The notes: generated from the sequence alone by a model not told the origin. A DNA stretch of 64,000 nucleotides from Zonotrichia leucophrys gambelii (GCF_028769735.1 NC_088172.1:89858451-89922450); one strand, 5' to 3'; shown: positions 1 through 13,910, numbered from the stretch's first letter. Made by a program: numbers and translations.

Positions 1-1951
1 ACATACACTTCAGTGATTTGATTGATCACAAGGATCCCTGTCTCTGAAACAAGGAAGTGAGATGATGCTCTTTTGCTGGTGATGTAAAATAGAAGACACA
101 GCCAGGCTATGAGGATGCATCCTCTGTTAGGCATGTAAATAGTTGCATGTGCTTAAGGTTAAGTACAAATTATGGCTAAACTGTTTCTCAGCCAGTGAAT
201 TACAGGGATGGATAATGTTTCCATTAGAACATGAAAGGGTGAAAAAAAATCAGTCACGCTTGAAAATATCAGTACCCATGTGGCAGATGTGATTTGGGGT
301 GTAGAATGTAGGCTTCTCTTTGTATATAAGTGGGCTCAGCTACTCTTTGTGTCTGTAGTTTTCTTCACTTGTACACACAGTCTGCAGATGCTTTGCTTTG
401 ATAAGGTATTCCCAGTTCATTTCTCTTTAACCTGGAAGGAGTTTCATCTGATGATGACTGGACTTCTTAAAAAATTCACTTGTACTTTTCAAAATCAAAA
501 GAGCTTAGAGACACATTTTATTAATACGAAAAGCTGGCTTTGACATCTGTAGAAGAAAGGGGAAAGTAGGTGTCATAAATACATCATGTATTTGCTTTTC
601 TAAAAGTTCAACAGGGCTCAGTGGTCCGGCCTGAATATTTGCAATGTACTTCCAAATTCTGCGAGTATCCAGACACCAGCATGCACAAAAATCTACCCAT
701 CATGGCAACACATGCTTCTGTAGTTCAGAATAACCTCCTTCCCTGAAGGACCACGTGCACAAAGTGCCAGTACATAACAGCTCTTGTAACTGAATTTTAA
801 ACTGAAAATAGCATCTCAGATTGGAAGTGCTGACATAGGCTTAGTGGCAGCAGTGCCAATTTAACAGTTGTATGCACTATGGAGTGTTCTTCCAACATTT
901 CTCATCTAAAAGACAATCTGTGTACGGTATAGATTAGTCTGGTTGGGGAAAAAAATAAAAATTGTGGGGAAAGAAAACCCCAACTGTGGTCTTGGCTGCC
1001 AAACTCTGTCAACCAATGCAATCTGTGCTCCTGATGTTTACTGCTTGAAGCTAAATAGGATATTTAGCCAAATTTCAAGTTGTGCTACAAATAAGGCTCA
1101 ATTTGTGTGTGTGCATACGTATGTGTGAGAGAGATGATTGCTCATTTAAATGACAACTTTATATATGATAATTACAGTCATTAATGAAGACAGAGTTACT
1201 TTACCATAGATTACAAGGATAAAAGGAGATCACCCAAGAATCATGTTCTGGTATAGAGTAGAGTCAATAAGAAAATTAGTGCAAATATTATCTGGAAAAT
1301 TGTTCTTAAATAATGCCCTAAAGGTTAAAGGAACAATGGGTGTAAATTCAGTGGAAGAAATTTGAAAAACACACTAGAGGTCACTGTTGCTACTTGAGCA
1401 AAAGCTTTTTCTGCTTCCTTTTCATTTAAGACATTAAAGATCAAATATTTCAGCAGGGAAAAAAAGTACTACTGTTTCTATATATTTCAAAGCATGTACG
1501 TTTTGATATCCTAAAAAATAAACAATATATTTATACAGAATAGATGTTTGTGCTATGACTGTGGAAATGGTATATACTTACGAAGAACTTGGAGTCATAG
1601 GACAATGCAGTTCTATTTTCTGCAGCATCTTTCATACAAATAACATCCCCCAATACTTTATAGCTTGTAGCATTAAATAATATAGCTTTAAATTGCAGAG
1701 ATAAATAATCCGTGGGAGAGAAATTAAATGTTATGGGCAAGGGACAAAAGAAATGTTAGATATTTGAAAGCTGTGAGAAGGCATAAATTGCAAATCTGAG
1801 CCAAAGATAAATGAGGAAGCCAAACAAATAACTTTTGTGATGCAGGAGAAAATACTTCAGTCTTTGCAAATTATTCATGAGCTGGGTATTAAAGGGGGAG
1901 CAATAGTTTTATATCATAAATACAGTCCTATGCCTGGTTATATTTATAAAG

Positions 1952-1992
<41 letters not shown>

Positions 1993-2499
1993 AATACATA
2001 TTTAGATCTGCAGAAGAATCCGTCTGAATGCCCAAGGGTGTAGACACTCACTATAAATGCAGGACTAGACCATGGCATGTTGCATTTGTTACAGCCTTCA
2101 GCAATTAAAAAGGACTGGATTTAGCGTAACATTTTTACTCATTGATATGGAGAATAAAATCATACACTTCATATAATAGGAATATTATCATACACTTCAA
2201 AAGCAGAAGGTGAAATGTTCCTGAAAATTCAGGTTTTTTCCTCTGAGGTTTTGGCTGTCTCATGAATGCCATTAAATTTCAGGAGACAACCAGTTTCGCT
2301 AACAGCTCAAGGAGTTAAGCTTGATAGTAAGGAGTGCAAGTGACTGAGAAGGTGGGTACATTTAATATTTTCAGGGAACACTGTTCTGTGTTTGGTCTTC
2401 AAGCTCTAATTATCACCTCATCTCTCAGAGCTGCCACTGAATTGGATATGGGTTTAGGGGGTTGCTCAGTGATGGTTGCTGTTTCTGACAACTCCTCAC
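1..2499. other. intergenic, no gene seen
   Basis: Unique AT-rich sequence. Apart from the TG microsatellite I see only short chance frames and a short duplicated phrase, ATCATACACTTCA, at about 2159 and 2188. Confidence 0.7.
1952..1989. repeat. (AT)4(TG)15 microsatellite
   Basis: Uninterrupted TG dinucleotide run of about 15 units (1959-1988) preceded by ATATATAT. A probable length-variable marker. The open frame running through it is meaningless. Confidence 0.98.
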
Positions 2500-2612
2500 C
2501 TGCTAGCACCATTGGAATCAGAATTTCCAGCTCCTTGGGAGCATGGATACTTTCCCAACTTTCCTTCAGTCTTTTTGAAACGTGGATTTTTCCTCTGTAC
2601 ATCCATTGCCTC
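2500..2612 (-). other. exon-like segment on the minus strand
   Basis: GAGTTTCTTATTTACAG|GAGG forms a strong acceptor and GCTAGCAG|GTGAGG a strong donor, enclosing 113 bases. Two of three frames are open; one reads ESWESIHAPKELEILIPMVL. No homology recognised. Strong splice-site pairs also occur by chance in deserts. Confidence 0.2.
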
Positions 2613-5199
2613 CTGTAAATAAGAAACTCAAGGGTTATTATCCTATACCTGTCAATATCACCATTTTTAGTTATAAAGCATATCCTTTACAATTTATCTG
2701 TGGTCTTATTGTCCCTTTTTTTCTGTGTGCCTGGGATTGTCAGGAATCTGGCAGCCCAATCAGCTGCTGCCCTGGCTGGCTGTGGCCTGTCTGGACAGAG
2801 GGCCTTTGCCACAGGCACACAGATTGTTTCTGTAGCTCTTGTCTGTTGGAGGTCTGGCATCATTCGATTCTAGGGGTCTTCGAACATCAGCAGCTCAAGA
2901 TTATCCTGAAATACAGTACTGAATTACAGAACTAGGAAAGTAGCAGCAAGATTTTATCTACATATATTCTGTATGTATACAATATGAATTTATAGATTTA
3001 ATACAAGTCAGGGCCATGTTAAAGCCCTAGACTTTTTCCCTCCAGAGTTGTAGTATATATTTTTTTTCTGAGCTATTTTCTTCTTATAGCATTAGGCATG
3101 GCCCTATCTTTACATATGACACTACCCACTACCTGTTTTCTATTTAGACATCCAAAGCATTCCCTGATACCCATGTAGCTTTATTAAAAAGTGGAAGTGG
3201 GTGAGGATTGGCAGCTGCTGAGGGATGATGGACCAACATGGTCAGTTTTCCACAATAATATTTTTATGGCTATAATTTTCCTCTTGGCCATGTTTGGACT
3301 GAGAAACTCTCCCTTCTAAATGAAGCAATAATAATGAGGTAAACGGGTGGAAAGCTGGGGAAGTCACCCAAACCTGTATGTAAGAGCTGAGACGTTCAAA
3401 CTCGGATGCACAGTCTGAGTAATCTTTGAGAAATCTTATTTTGAGAGAGCTGCACAATCATTTTGTGGAAACTTAGCTCCAGCAGCTTCTTGCAACTGTG
3501 AGTTTAAACTGGATGTGGCCTGAGAGCAGTGTACAAGGAGAGGAGAGAATGAATAGTTTTAAAAGACTGGCAGAAAAGTTCAGTTGTCTCTCTCTGGTTT
3601 TCCTGTTTGTATTGTTTTAGCATTGGTCTTTGACTATGTAACACCTGGCCTTGGGTCTTTTATTCAGTTTTCTTTTGAACAAAGTTCTTGTCAAAGCCAG
3701 AAAAGAAAAGAGGATACTAAAGCAGGAAAAACCCCATGTTGCAAGAGAATTCCTTCCCAGTTTAGGGTAAGTTCGAGGGATTCTGTGGTGTGCAAAAGGC
3801 TCAGTGGATGGTTCTGATCTTTTTCTATAGGAGAAAATACAGCCCAAAGGATAAGATGTTTTCCTATTGGCTCTCATGACTAGTTTATCTTCTCCAAATT
3901 TGTTAGCAAAGCCCTGTCCCTCATTCCTTTCAAGCCTCCCATCCAATTCCATCCCTAACATACTCTCTTCAGTGACTATTACAACCAGAGATGGAAAATC
4001 CTACATGTTCTTTCCCTTCTGTCATTCACCTTGCATCTCAGTGTATCCACTGAAGATGTTTGCTGTGCATACATCTTCTCCTCTTATGTGTCAAAACCAA
4101 GACCAAGGTATTGTGGTTGCCAGTGAGTTACACTTGTGTGGCCTAGCAGCTTGGATTGGAAATCATAAGTGAGCTGGTGAATTCCCAGGCTGCTCCCAAG
4201 CTGGGCAGGTAATGGCCTCTTTCTGTTTTCTCTCCCATCTCATTTTTGTACTATAATTCTTTAGAACAGGGCATATCTGTTACTATGTGAATACACATAG
4301 GTATTCACAGGTGTAGTGTAATACCTGCTAGACATGATTGGAATGACTATTATAAATAGCTGGAAGATGATTTAGCAGTTTTAAGGACTACAGTATTTAT
4401 TTCCTTGCCAGCCTTTTTTTCCACCGTTATTTTCCTCTTTGTCTATTCAGTGATTGCTTTCTCTGAATAAAAGCAGAATCTTACTTCCTTTATGAAGCAC
4501 ACAATGAAAACCTGAAAACTCTAGGTACTGCCTCAATATTATTGAGAAACAATAAAAACATGTCCTAGTATCTAGCAATCACTGCATGGGAGAGAAAGAG
4601 GCAGGAAATAAAAGAATCATGTTGCATGCCCTTACTGAATGAATATTAGCTCTTCAGGGTACTGTATTATCACAATGCACTTAAGAAATCCAAATTATTG
4701 TAAGAGTCTGAATCAAACTTGCTCAGTTCCTTCCCTGTCACAGAGGCTCAGCTGCTGATGTTATTTTAATCAAAGATTTGATCAACAATATTAGGAAGAG
4801 AGATAGCAGGGAAAATTAACACATGCTTCTCACTAGGGAAGGGATTATTATTTTTAAATCTGCATTTAGTTTCCCACTACCCAGACTGATTTCTTTGGAG
4901 ATAAGCACAGCAGCCAAATTGCCGTGTGCTGTATCTCAAAGACAGTAGAAATAGTCACAGTGCCCAGAAATTTACATCATCTTTTTGAGGCTTTTTGAGG
5001 TTTTTGCAAGAAAAAAATTCCTATCAGTTTTAGTATGAGGTGAAGGAGTTTTCCACGTCACAGTTTCATGTCTCATGTGAACACTGTTGGATGAAGGCTA
5101 TTTTTCTTGCAGTTGGATTCGTAGTATGAGCCTTTTAATTAAACCTGGGTGCTGGAAAAGTAGATCAGGCCCTATGGGGGAAAGAAACATTTTCTGCAT

Positions 5200-5229
5200 T
5201 TACCCTGTTATCCTGTCACAACAGGGTAA
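5200..5229. repeat. 10-bp inverted repeat
   Basis: TTACCCTGTT (5200-5209) and AACAGGGTAA (5220-5229) are exact reverse complements separated by ATCCTGTCAC. Short enough to be chance. Confidence 0.8.
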
Positions 5230-7432
5230 CTCAAGTGAATATTTGTGTTTCCTGTGACTGTAAGGAAGACAAGAAGCTCAGGACTGGCAGGTTTATGTGC
5301 AGAAACTTGTCCAGGTGCTGGGAGCAGCCCTTTTCCTTTTTGCCTGTCATTCCTCCTTTCCCAGCTGACTTGGGCAGACAGCACAGCACAACAGTGAAGA
5401 GTGGCTGCCCATCCCACTTGGAAAGAACTTCCATTACCCTGTGCCACTGTCTTGGCCAAATGAGCCAGCTTTGGAGCAGGATATGGAATTTCCGTTCCTC
5501 TGAATAGCCAGGGGAGAAGCCTTAAAATGAGCCCAGTGCATTCATATCCAAGTAGGTAGCATGGTCCAGAATCCACATAACAGAGCTGAAACATGATGGC
5601 ACAAGACATTTAACTGATGTCAAATTTAAATCCCTATTAAAAAGAGGTGTTCTCTAGTCTGCACCAGGCCATCCATTCTGCTAATCTCATTCCATATTTC
5701 TTTTTTCATTGAAAGAAGACGTAGATTAATGACAGAATGAATCTCAGCAGGAGGAACACACTCCTTATAAGGCAGGCTTGGGGTAGAGATGGTGGAAATT
5801 GTAACATAGGATGACTTTATTGGCAGAGAAAGTTGCATTTGTACCATTTATATTTGAAAATCCTTCACCCAGGGCAGCATAGTTCAGCCAAATTAACTCC
5901 ATCTGGATAGATGGAGCTGAGGATTTCCTGTCAGAAAAGGACCTAGAATGGCTTATTGTAACTTAGGGAGACATTTTAAAAACCTCTTAGTGACCATGGT
6001 GGATCCATTCAGAAAAAAGGGGTGGATGGGAGAGATACAGTGGGGACTCCTCAAAGGGATTAAAGGTCTGAACAACGCCTGTTTGTTCAGCTGTCTCTCC
6101 CAGCTAGTCCACCCCAACTTGCTGTTGGTTTTTAGAGAAATATGGTTGTGGCTCCTGATGGTCTTGAATTAATATACAATCTCACCAGACAAGTGAATGT
6201 TCGCTATTTGCTCTGCTGTCAGCACATGATGTTTAGTGAGATTCCTGTGATGATTTCTAAAGCCTTGGGTTCTGTAGTCACATGAATATAGACTCGTCTC
6301 TAGCTTCTTGTAAAAAAAACTTCCAATCCCAGCCATAAAATAGAACTTTGATCCTCATGAATGTAGATGTAGAAGAATAGGACAAAAGCCTGTTGCCAAT
6401 TTGCATGTTAAAAACAATGAACAGCAAATGAAAACAATATACTTTTAACAATGTCACAACCTTGAAACTTGCTTCATGATGAGAAGATGCTGGTGTGAAG
6501 GTTCAAAGCAGCACAAAGCCATATCACGGTGTAGGAAGGCTTGTGGTACCTAAGTATAAACTGGTCAGGTCTCCTGTGGATATTTAAACTCTGGTTTATG
6601 TGCGGGACCACAAATGTCCATGGAAAATGGCAGATCTCACAAAACAGGCATTCTCCCCCTGCCACTCACCGGCAAAGCCTGGATTTGTTCAAGGCCACCC
6701 AAAACATCAGCGGAGAAGGGAGGTGGCAGTTTTCCCTTCCCATTACCTGTCTGCTGGCGCAGTTTCTCCTCCCTCTCCTGTGCTCCTGTGGCCTTTTTGT
6801 CCCGTAATTACCTTCATGGGAAGGTCAAGATATACTATCACATACAAGTCTGTGTTGTCAAAGCTGGTGGAGATGGAAGGTTTTGCAAAATATGCATTGG
6901 CCTCTGGAGAGAATTGATACAGCCATAATCCAGAGTAGAGTAAGGGCATGTACTCTAGTTTACCTTCAGGTCTCAGGAGCAAACACTAAAGTCCACATTT
7001 TAAGTAAAGGCTTCTCCAAGTAATGCACTCCCTTGGCTGTAGAAAACCAGTGAGAGTGACTGTGAATGGACCAGATTTTCCTATAGTCCCTGGTAGCCTA
7101 GTGTTAAAAGCATCCCAAATTCATTATACGTTGAAGAATTCTAAAGAAAGTGGAGTTTAAACTGCAGGATATGTGTCAGAGTGTGACATGTGAGGGAAAC
7201 AGGAAGGGAAGAACATGATCATGTCCTTCTCTCTTTGTGTACAGTGTGTGCAATGTAGTGCTTTTGTTAATGTATGTTTTCATCTTGTGTTTTTTGACCC
7301 TTAAATGGAGATATTTTTTATGTATTACTCCTGTGGGAAAATATTTTTGAATTTTCATGGAGGAGAGGAGGAAGAAAAAATGTTCTATATCAGCTGAAAC
7401 AGATTTGATTTTTCTATTCTAGCAATTGAAGT

Positions 7433-7446
7433 AAAAAAAAAAAAAA
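7433..7446. repeat. poly(A) run of 14
   Basis: Fourteen A residues between AATTGAAGT and TCAATTATT. No retrogene precedes it on the plus strand. Confidence 0.9.
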
Positions 7447-10277
7447 TCAATTATTAGTACAGCCCTAATCTGGGGATGTGTATTTCAGAGATCACATTAT
7501 GCTGAATATGTGCATTACAAACACAAAGTAAAAATCCATGCCATTATTGTGCCTGTTCAGTAGCCACTTTTCAAACTGAAATATCTCAGCCATTTAAAAT
7601 GACATTTTTATTTTTGCAAAAATGCTAAAAGCAATTAGAGGGCAATATTGACTGTTCACTTGCCAAATTTCACTGTTCCAATGAAAGCTGCCTTTGAGTT
7701 ACTGTACACAAGTGCAAAAAGCATCCCAGATAATTTTACATACAAGTGAAACCAAAAAGAAATCACCATTTAAAAGAAAAGGAAAAGCTGTTTATAAAAT
7801 AAATGCTTGCTCCCAGGTTGAAACCATGCGTCAGCATGGAGCAACCTGTTAAACTTGAGTTAGGAACCTCTGAAAAAAAAATAGTTGTTTGCAATGCCGT
7901 TGCTGAATATCATAATTCAAGCAGAGAAGTTTCATGCTGATGTTTTGCATAGGGAATGTTCACTACATGCCTTTGGTGGGAGAATTTTGTCTCTCTTCTC
8001 TCAGTAACATTTATTAGTTATCTATTTTAGCTGTCTCTTTCTAAATTAAAAAAAAATACATTACAAAAAACTTCTTGCATATACAAATGATCAAGATGGA
8101 TTTTCTGTAATTTCAAAAAATCACAGTCAACACATCTTTCCAGAATTTGAGGCTACCTCCAGTTCACCTGAAGGGCTATTAATTTCTCCTCAGTGTGAAT
8201 TTGTGCAGCAGGGTCATTCTTAGAGAGTTGAGACATAGGTAAGTCAACTCAAAACTTTTTTGTGGAGCTCAAACACAAGATGTTGTTCATAGCCAGAGAA
8301 AACTATTTAGGATCATCTTGCAAATGTGCTTTTGATTGGATTGGTTAGTAAGTTATCCAGGTTGGCCTGGCAGGAAATTGTTACAGATACTGTTGTCCCT
8401 TGGGGATTTTTCCTCCACCCACACCTTGTCCATGCAGTGTAAAAGTCTGATGCCTTTGAAGTCAAATTCTCAAGGTAGATGGTTGTGCTAAAATCGGTTG
8501 GGTTCCACTGTTGGGGTAAGTCATGGCTCTATTTTTCCATCTGCCATTAATTTTTCTGTGGGCTATGAGCCAAAATCTGATTTCTTTCTTCAATAGGGTT
8601 TGATTCTCATTAATGCTTAGGCTTCTTAACACCTTTGTGACAGTAAAAAAATGGCCTTGCAACAGAACTTTATTTTCCCCATTTGGTGGTCCCCTTTTTA
8701 AACTTCTGACGCACTTTTCTGCCTTTTCAGTGTGTTGCCCTGAAGAACTCACAAGTGTTTTGCTCTTGAACCAGAGTTTTCATTACTCTGTTGTCTGCCC
8801 TCATGCATGAAAAACAGAGATTTTATCTGCCAGAAATGAATGAGTTTTAATCGTAATGGTCCAAGCAAATGTCATTATTTAGAGCATAAGAGGATCAATG
8901 GCATGGATGGGTTGCACAATGGGCCTGTGTAAACAGAAGCTGGAATGTGAAAATTTGGAATGGCTTCCTTTCCTTTCAATAAAAGTTACCCTGGGAGAAA
9001 AATGGGGTTACATTTTATGAATTAGGGAAAATTGCTCTTTTTTTCACAAGGCCAAGTGGTGTAAACACAAACTTCTCAGCTGTCTTCCATACCCTGCCCC
9101 CTTTCACCCCCCTCACTCTTTATGAAAATGGGGCTACATTCCTGGGACATCCCAAATAGAGTTGATAGATGCCTGGTATTTTCTGGTGTCTGGGAAAACA
9201 ATTTTCTCCTTCATTTCAAAATAACAATTGAATGCCACACCACGTGCCTTTAAGATATGATACAGGGTAACCCTGTGAAGAATTCAACCACGGCCATGCA
9301 GAAAAGGAAGGGGGGTTATCTAAGTGGGGTGGCATAAAGGTGATGATCAGTAGGCTGCACCCAGCCATTGTTCAGTGGAACACAGTCTTTATTTATAAAT
9401 GAAAAGTAAAGATCTGCTAACTGCCCGACTGAGGATACTTGCTCATCTGCACACTTCAATCCAAGTGCAATAAATACAGATCAAATGTTCACCATCCATA
9501 TAGAAACAAGAATCTGATCCAAAGCACATTTTTATTTCTACAGGGTTACCTTCCATCACATGTTTTGCTGTGTAATATATGGGTGCATCATTATTTAAAT
9601 AAAAATAAGAGAAGGAGCTGAAAACAATATTAATTGCAAGCTAGAACTCTTGGGACACTCTGAAAAGTAGCGCTTTAGCCCATATCTATTAATACATTTT
9701 GTCTGTGCAATTTACAATGCCATTTATTTTACATCTTCCCTTCCCATCCCTCCCATTCCCCTGTTGTGCCCATTTTTTAAAGGATCTGAGTATCAAAAAC
9801 AATTGGAAATTTTACCTTCAGAAGTAGCCCTGGTAGAATGTTTGTCGCAAATTCACATGCATGAATTTAAACAATTTAAAGCACAAAAATTTCCTCTTGC
9901 TAGCATGTATTTGGTACAGGAAAGTTGATACCTCTGAGAAAAAGTAAAATCAAGCAAGAATTAGGGGGCTAAGCTGAGTCTTTGGCAAATGCTGCTGGAG
10001 GCATCTCTGTCTCCCCTGTAATCCTAGGGTTGTAAGGGACATTTGAGGACAAGAATACAACAAAGTCACAAAGAAACAAACAACCTGAACATCTGCCAAG
10101 ACATTTTCTCAGGTAATTAGCTAGGCTACTAGCAAATATTACTGACCCAAGATGTTCTTCATCGCTCATGTCCTAGAGATTTTCATATTCGGTGCCACGG
10201 ATGCAGGTGTGCTCTAACTGCACTCACTGCTGGTCTGCCTTGGAGCTTTGAACCACATTTAAGGCAGCCCGTGTCAA

Positions 10278-10644
10278 AGAATTATGGAATCATAAAATGT
10301 TAAGGCCGTGGAAGGTACTTTAAAGATCATGATCATCTCAACCTTCCCGCTGTCAGCAAGGACACCTTCCACTAGACGAGGTTGCTCAAGGCTTTAAACA
10401 ACCTGGCTTTGAACACTGCCAGGGTTGGGGCATCCACAGCCTTCGTGAGAAGCCTGTTTTGGTGTCTCATCACTCTCACAGTAAAGAACTTCTTCCTAAT
10501 ATGCAACCTAGATTTCCTCTCTTTCAATTAGTACCCGTTCTCCCTTGTCTTGGTGTGAAAGTTCTTGATGATTAGTCCTTCTCTGGCTTTCCTGTAGGTC
10601 TCCTTCAGATACTGGAAGATGCTGTGAGGTGTCCACAAATCATT
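10278..10644 (-). mobile_element. CR1 LINE, 3' part, split by a nested LTR
   Basis: Plus-strand reading starts GAATTATGGAATCATAAAATG and follows the antisense CR1 pattern: AGGACACCTTCCACTAGACG, GGTTGCTCAAGGC, GGCATCCACAGCCTTC and AAGAACTTCTTCCTAATATG. The match stops near 10644 where a different element begins, and resumes at about 11072. Confidence 0.92.
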
Positions 10645-11066
10645 TCTAATTGTATTTGCATTCCCTCCAGACGAAGGAAGGAATGATGAATCTGACTCCA
10701 TGTTTTCAGAAGGCTAATTCAGTATTTTGTGATACTGTATTATATTAAACAATACTATACTATACTAAAGAATCCTGAAATATACTTAGAGAATGCTGAA
10801 AAGATAATAATAATGAAAAATCGTGACTCTCTCCAGAGTCTCCCAACAGAGCTTGGCACTGATTGGCCAATGAGTGAAAACACTCGCACCACAAACTATT
10901 CGAACAATCACCTGTTGGATAAACAATCTCCAAACACATTCCACATGAGCAAAACAGAGGAGAAGGAAATGAGATAATTATTGTTTTCATTTTTCTCTGA
11001 GGCTTTTCAGCTTCCCAGGAGAAAAACCCTGGGTGAAGGGATTTTTCAGAAAATGTGAATGTGACA
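10645..11066 (-). mobile_element. solo LTR of an avian endogenous retrovirus, nested in CR1
   Basis: A segment of about 420 bases separating the two halves of a CR1. On the minus strand it begins TGTCACATTCACATTTTC, continues TTTTTCTCCTGGGAAGCTGA, and ends near GCAAATACAATTA. This closely resembles an LTR that I remember as common in songbird genomes. A short direct repeat, ATTTC, lies at 10642-10646 and 11067-11071 and may be the 5-bp target duplication, but the left terminus is not fixed. No internal viral genes are present, so it is a recombined solo LTR. The open frame across 10760-11194 is chance. Confidence 0.75.
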
Positions 11067-11071
11067 ATTTC

Positions 11072-11230
11072 CTTCTCCAGGCAGAAAAGTCCCAGCTTTC
11101 TCAGCCTGTTTTCATAGGGGCAGGTACTCCAGTTTGTAAGGGAAGTGTTCCATGTCCTGTTAAATAGCAGGACTCCATCACATCCACACTCCATACATCA
11201 CTCCACCTACACATCGAGGTCTTTCCCGCT
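11072..11230 (-). mobile_element. CR1 LINE, continuation of the copy split at 10644
   Basis: TTCTCCAGGCAGAAAAGTCC, CTCAGCCTGTTTTCATAGGG and GGTACTCCAG are the CR1 segment that should directly follow the phrase interrupted at 10640, so the two pieces are one insertion. The far end fades into diverged sequence around 11230. Confidence 0.85.
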
Positions 11231-13910
11231 GGACATACCTTTCCCTGACTTCACAAGCCACACTGCAGCCCAGATGCAAATATGAGGCAGAGAATCCTTC
11301 AAACACTATTTAATTTAAATAAATCACTTGAAGTAAATGTTGAAGTAAATAACTCTTCTGTTTCATCTATTTCCTGCCTGAAAATGATAAAGCAGGATTT
11401 ACAGAAGTAAAAAAGAAAAAAAGAAAGATCTGTAGACTTGTACTGCCTCCACTCCTGGGACATGATTAAGGTTTCTCTAGAAATTTTTGGTTGTTTTGGA
11501 TGGGATGTGTCTCATGTCATTTTAGATGGCAGTTAAGTAGATACTTGTGTCTAAGCCAGGTGTGGAATTTTCTTCTTCTTGATGTTGAGGTGTATCTGCC
11601 ATACTTTTAGGCCCCTGCCCAACAGAGCACCAGGGCACATGTTTTACTTTAAAATGTTAGTTCCAGTCTTTGCTATGGAGAGGTGGCTTTGAGCACTGCC
11701 CTGAGTGCCAGGCTGAAGTAGCTTCTTAGTTCTCTTTTAATGGGATGCTTACAAAGAAGAGCAAAAAATATTCCACTACCACCAGATTTGTGCTAGATAG
11801 CAAAAAACTCGGTGAAGATCTATCAACTGTGCCAGAATTACAGAAACAGGAATAAAAAATTTAGTTTTCAATGTCCTATATGAACTTGTCCATAGATCTC
11901 CAAAGCAAGGGGTTGCTGTTTCTGTTATAGCTGCTGTATTTTGTGTGTATCTATGACAAACTTTAAAAACCTTTTTTGCATTACTGATTTTAAAAATATT
12001 ACAGAAATGTACTTTCCCCTTTAGGGGTATTTATTGGAAAACCTCTGTTCTGTCATCTATTCCCACCAGTGTTAGCCCACATAGTGAAGGCCCAGAGACA
12101 AGTGTGGAGCTTTTCATATAATGAGGTGGCAAGGAAGGCTGCTCCTGCTGTCATTAACTAAACTGGACAATGTTTTTTCTGGAACAAAACTTCTATGTTT
12201 CATCTAGAAAGGGGGTAAAAAGCCTTAGCTTTATATATTTAGCATATAAAAGCCTCAGCTTTTGGATATTTTGTATAAATATTTGCACCATGTTTATTCT
12301 GGAGTTTGTGTGTGGTCATCTTTAATTGTTTTAAATAATCATAATAAAGAAAAGAACCACTGTTTTTTTACAAGATAGCCGGAATGCAGTTATGTAGGGA
12401 GGTTGAAGTAGTGGCCTAAATATACACAGTTCAGTGAAATATGGAAGGATGGATTTGTCTCAGAAAGTCTGAGACAAAACAGAGCTCTTTCAGGAAAGCC
12501 ATTGCAAGTACCAGCCTGGATATTGGCAATCTCTGCACCTGCTAAAGATCCACATTTATACCAGTTTCCACTGCACCATCTTTTGGCTGTATGAATAAGA
12601 ACAGCACAAATTTGGATTTCAGAAGACCTTATTAATGGCATTGTAGAAGAGGGTGAAACTACAATGACTTCAAGAAGGAAAAAAAGGATAGAGCAGCTGA
12701 CAAAGGGTCTACTGTATGTTCAAGTGGTTTTGAAAGCTGGGCTGATGTTAAATCAAGCTTGTGGACTGATGTGAAAATTAAGGCTGTCTCCTTGAAGCTT
12801 CTGGCAGCTGCCCTGAGAGCCCTGGTTGTTATAGAACAGTTGCATCAACACAGAAAGTGACACCCTTAGTTACAGGGATGAGATATTATACCTGGGTTTT
12901 TCTCTGCTTACTCTCCTTACTTTGGGTTATTTAAGGCTGTTTATTTGCATGGAATAGGCTGAGTGTTTTCTAGGCTTTGACTATTTACCTTTGCCAAAAT
13001 AAAATTGCCACTTTCTACTTCTCCACCCAAATGCCAAAAGAAGAAGTGTCCAAACCTTAGCCCTTGATCTGAAGGGAGCACTGAATTTTGGAAGTGTCCC
13101 TCATGCTAATAACGAGGTGACTTGAAATCCTGTGTCTGACCAGCTCTAGACTTTCTGGGATTTGAAAACAACTTCAGATTTGATATTTGGCCTAGTTTCT
13201 TAATGAAAATGGAAAATTGCATTTCCTCAGCCTTCCTGAAGAAGAGCCCATGAACCTGATGAACTTGAGTTAAAAACAAGGACTAGCAGGGTGCTATGTC
13301 TCATCTCATATGGAGGTCAGCAGGAGTTTTGAGCAATGTGGGACTGATCCCTCTAGCTGGAAACTTCTTTATTTGCCTCTGAACTCCACAGCCACTGGGG
13401 TTTGAGACCTACACAGGTGTGCAGTGAGCTGAGTGAGCCATTTCTTTTGCTCAGAAGAGGATATTTGTGATGAGGGAAATCACAGATTTTATGTGCTCAC
13501 ATTTTTTGATCCTCCTTAAGCAAAAAGGAAACATTTAGAATGCCAAAATCTTGTCTTAATATTTCACGGAGGTAAGTCTTTTATAAATGCGTTGCTGTAA
13601 ATGGCACTATAAATTCCCCACTATGGAAAATTGCTATCTAGTTTGAAACGAGGCAGGATAAATAGAACTATAAAAGGTTACCTGGAGTAAACAGATAGGG
13701 TTTCCAAAATGTACCACATGAGATATATTGGAGCTCATAGTAATCTGTTTTCCATGCTTAACATATGATCAGCATCAGCTGAACTCTGTAACTGAGCTGC
13801 CATCTGTATCAATCCTGTTCCTGGATGTCTTGGCCCTGCTAATGAAATCTGGAAGTGGAATTGTAAATGGATTCAGTGAATGGTAGATGTCAGCCCATTG
13901 CGTGATGGGC

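Larger units (their letters stand above)
2613..10277. other. intergenic, no gene seen
   Basis: AT-rich unique sequence, with short A-runs and a small imperfect hairpin at 7815-7850 (CAGGTTG...CAACCTG around CCATGC...GCATGG). Open frames are short, with stop-rich surroundings. 7560-7790 has the even, AT-rich, repeat-free texture often seen in conserved non-coding elements, but that cannot be judged without alignment. Confidence 0.65.

Noticed and set aside
1837..2043. Frame with a Val-Cys repeat
   Set aside because: Produced by the TG microsatellite.
7815..7850. Small imperfect hairpin as microRNA
   Set aside because: Only 6-7 bp stems interrupted by bulges; too weak for a precursor.
10760..11194. 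144-codon minus-strand frame
   Set aside because: It runs across the solo LTR and CR1; no known coding capacity in either segment.
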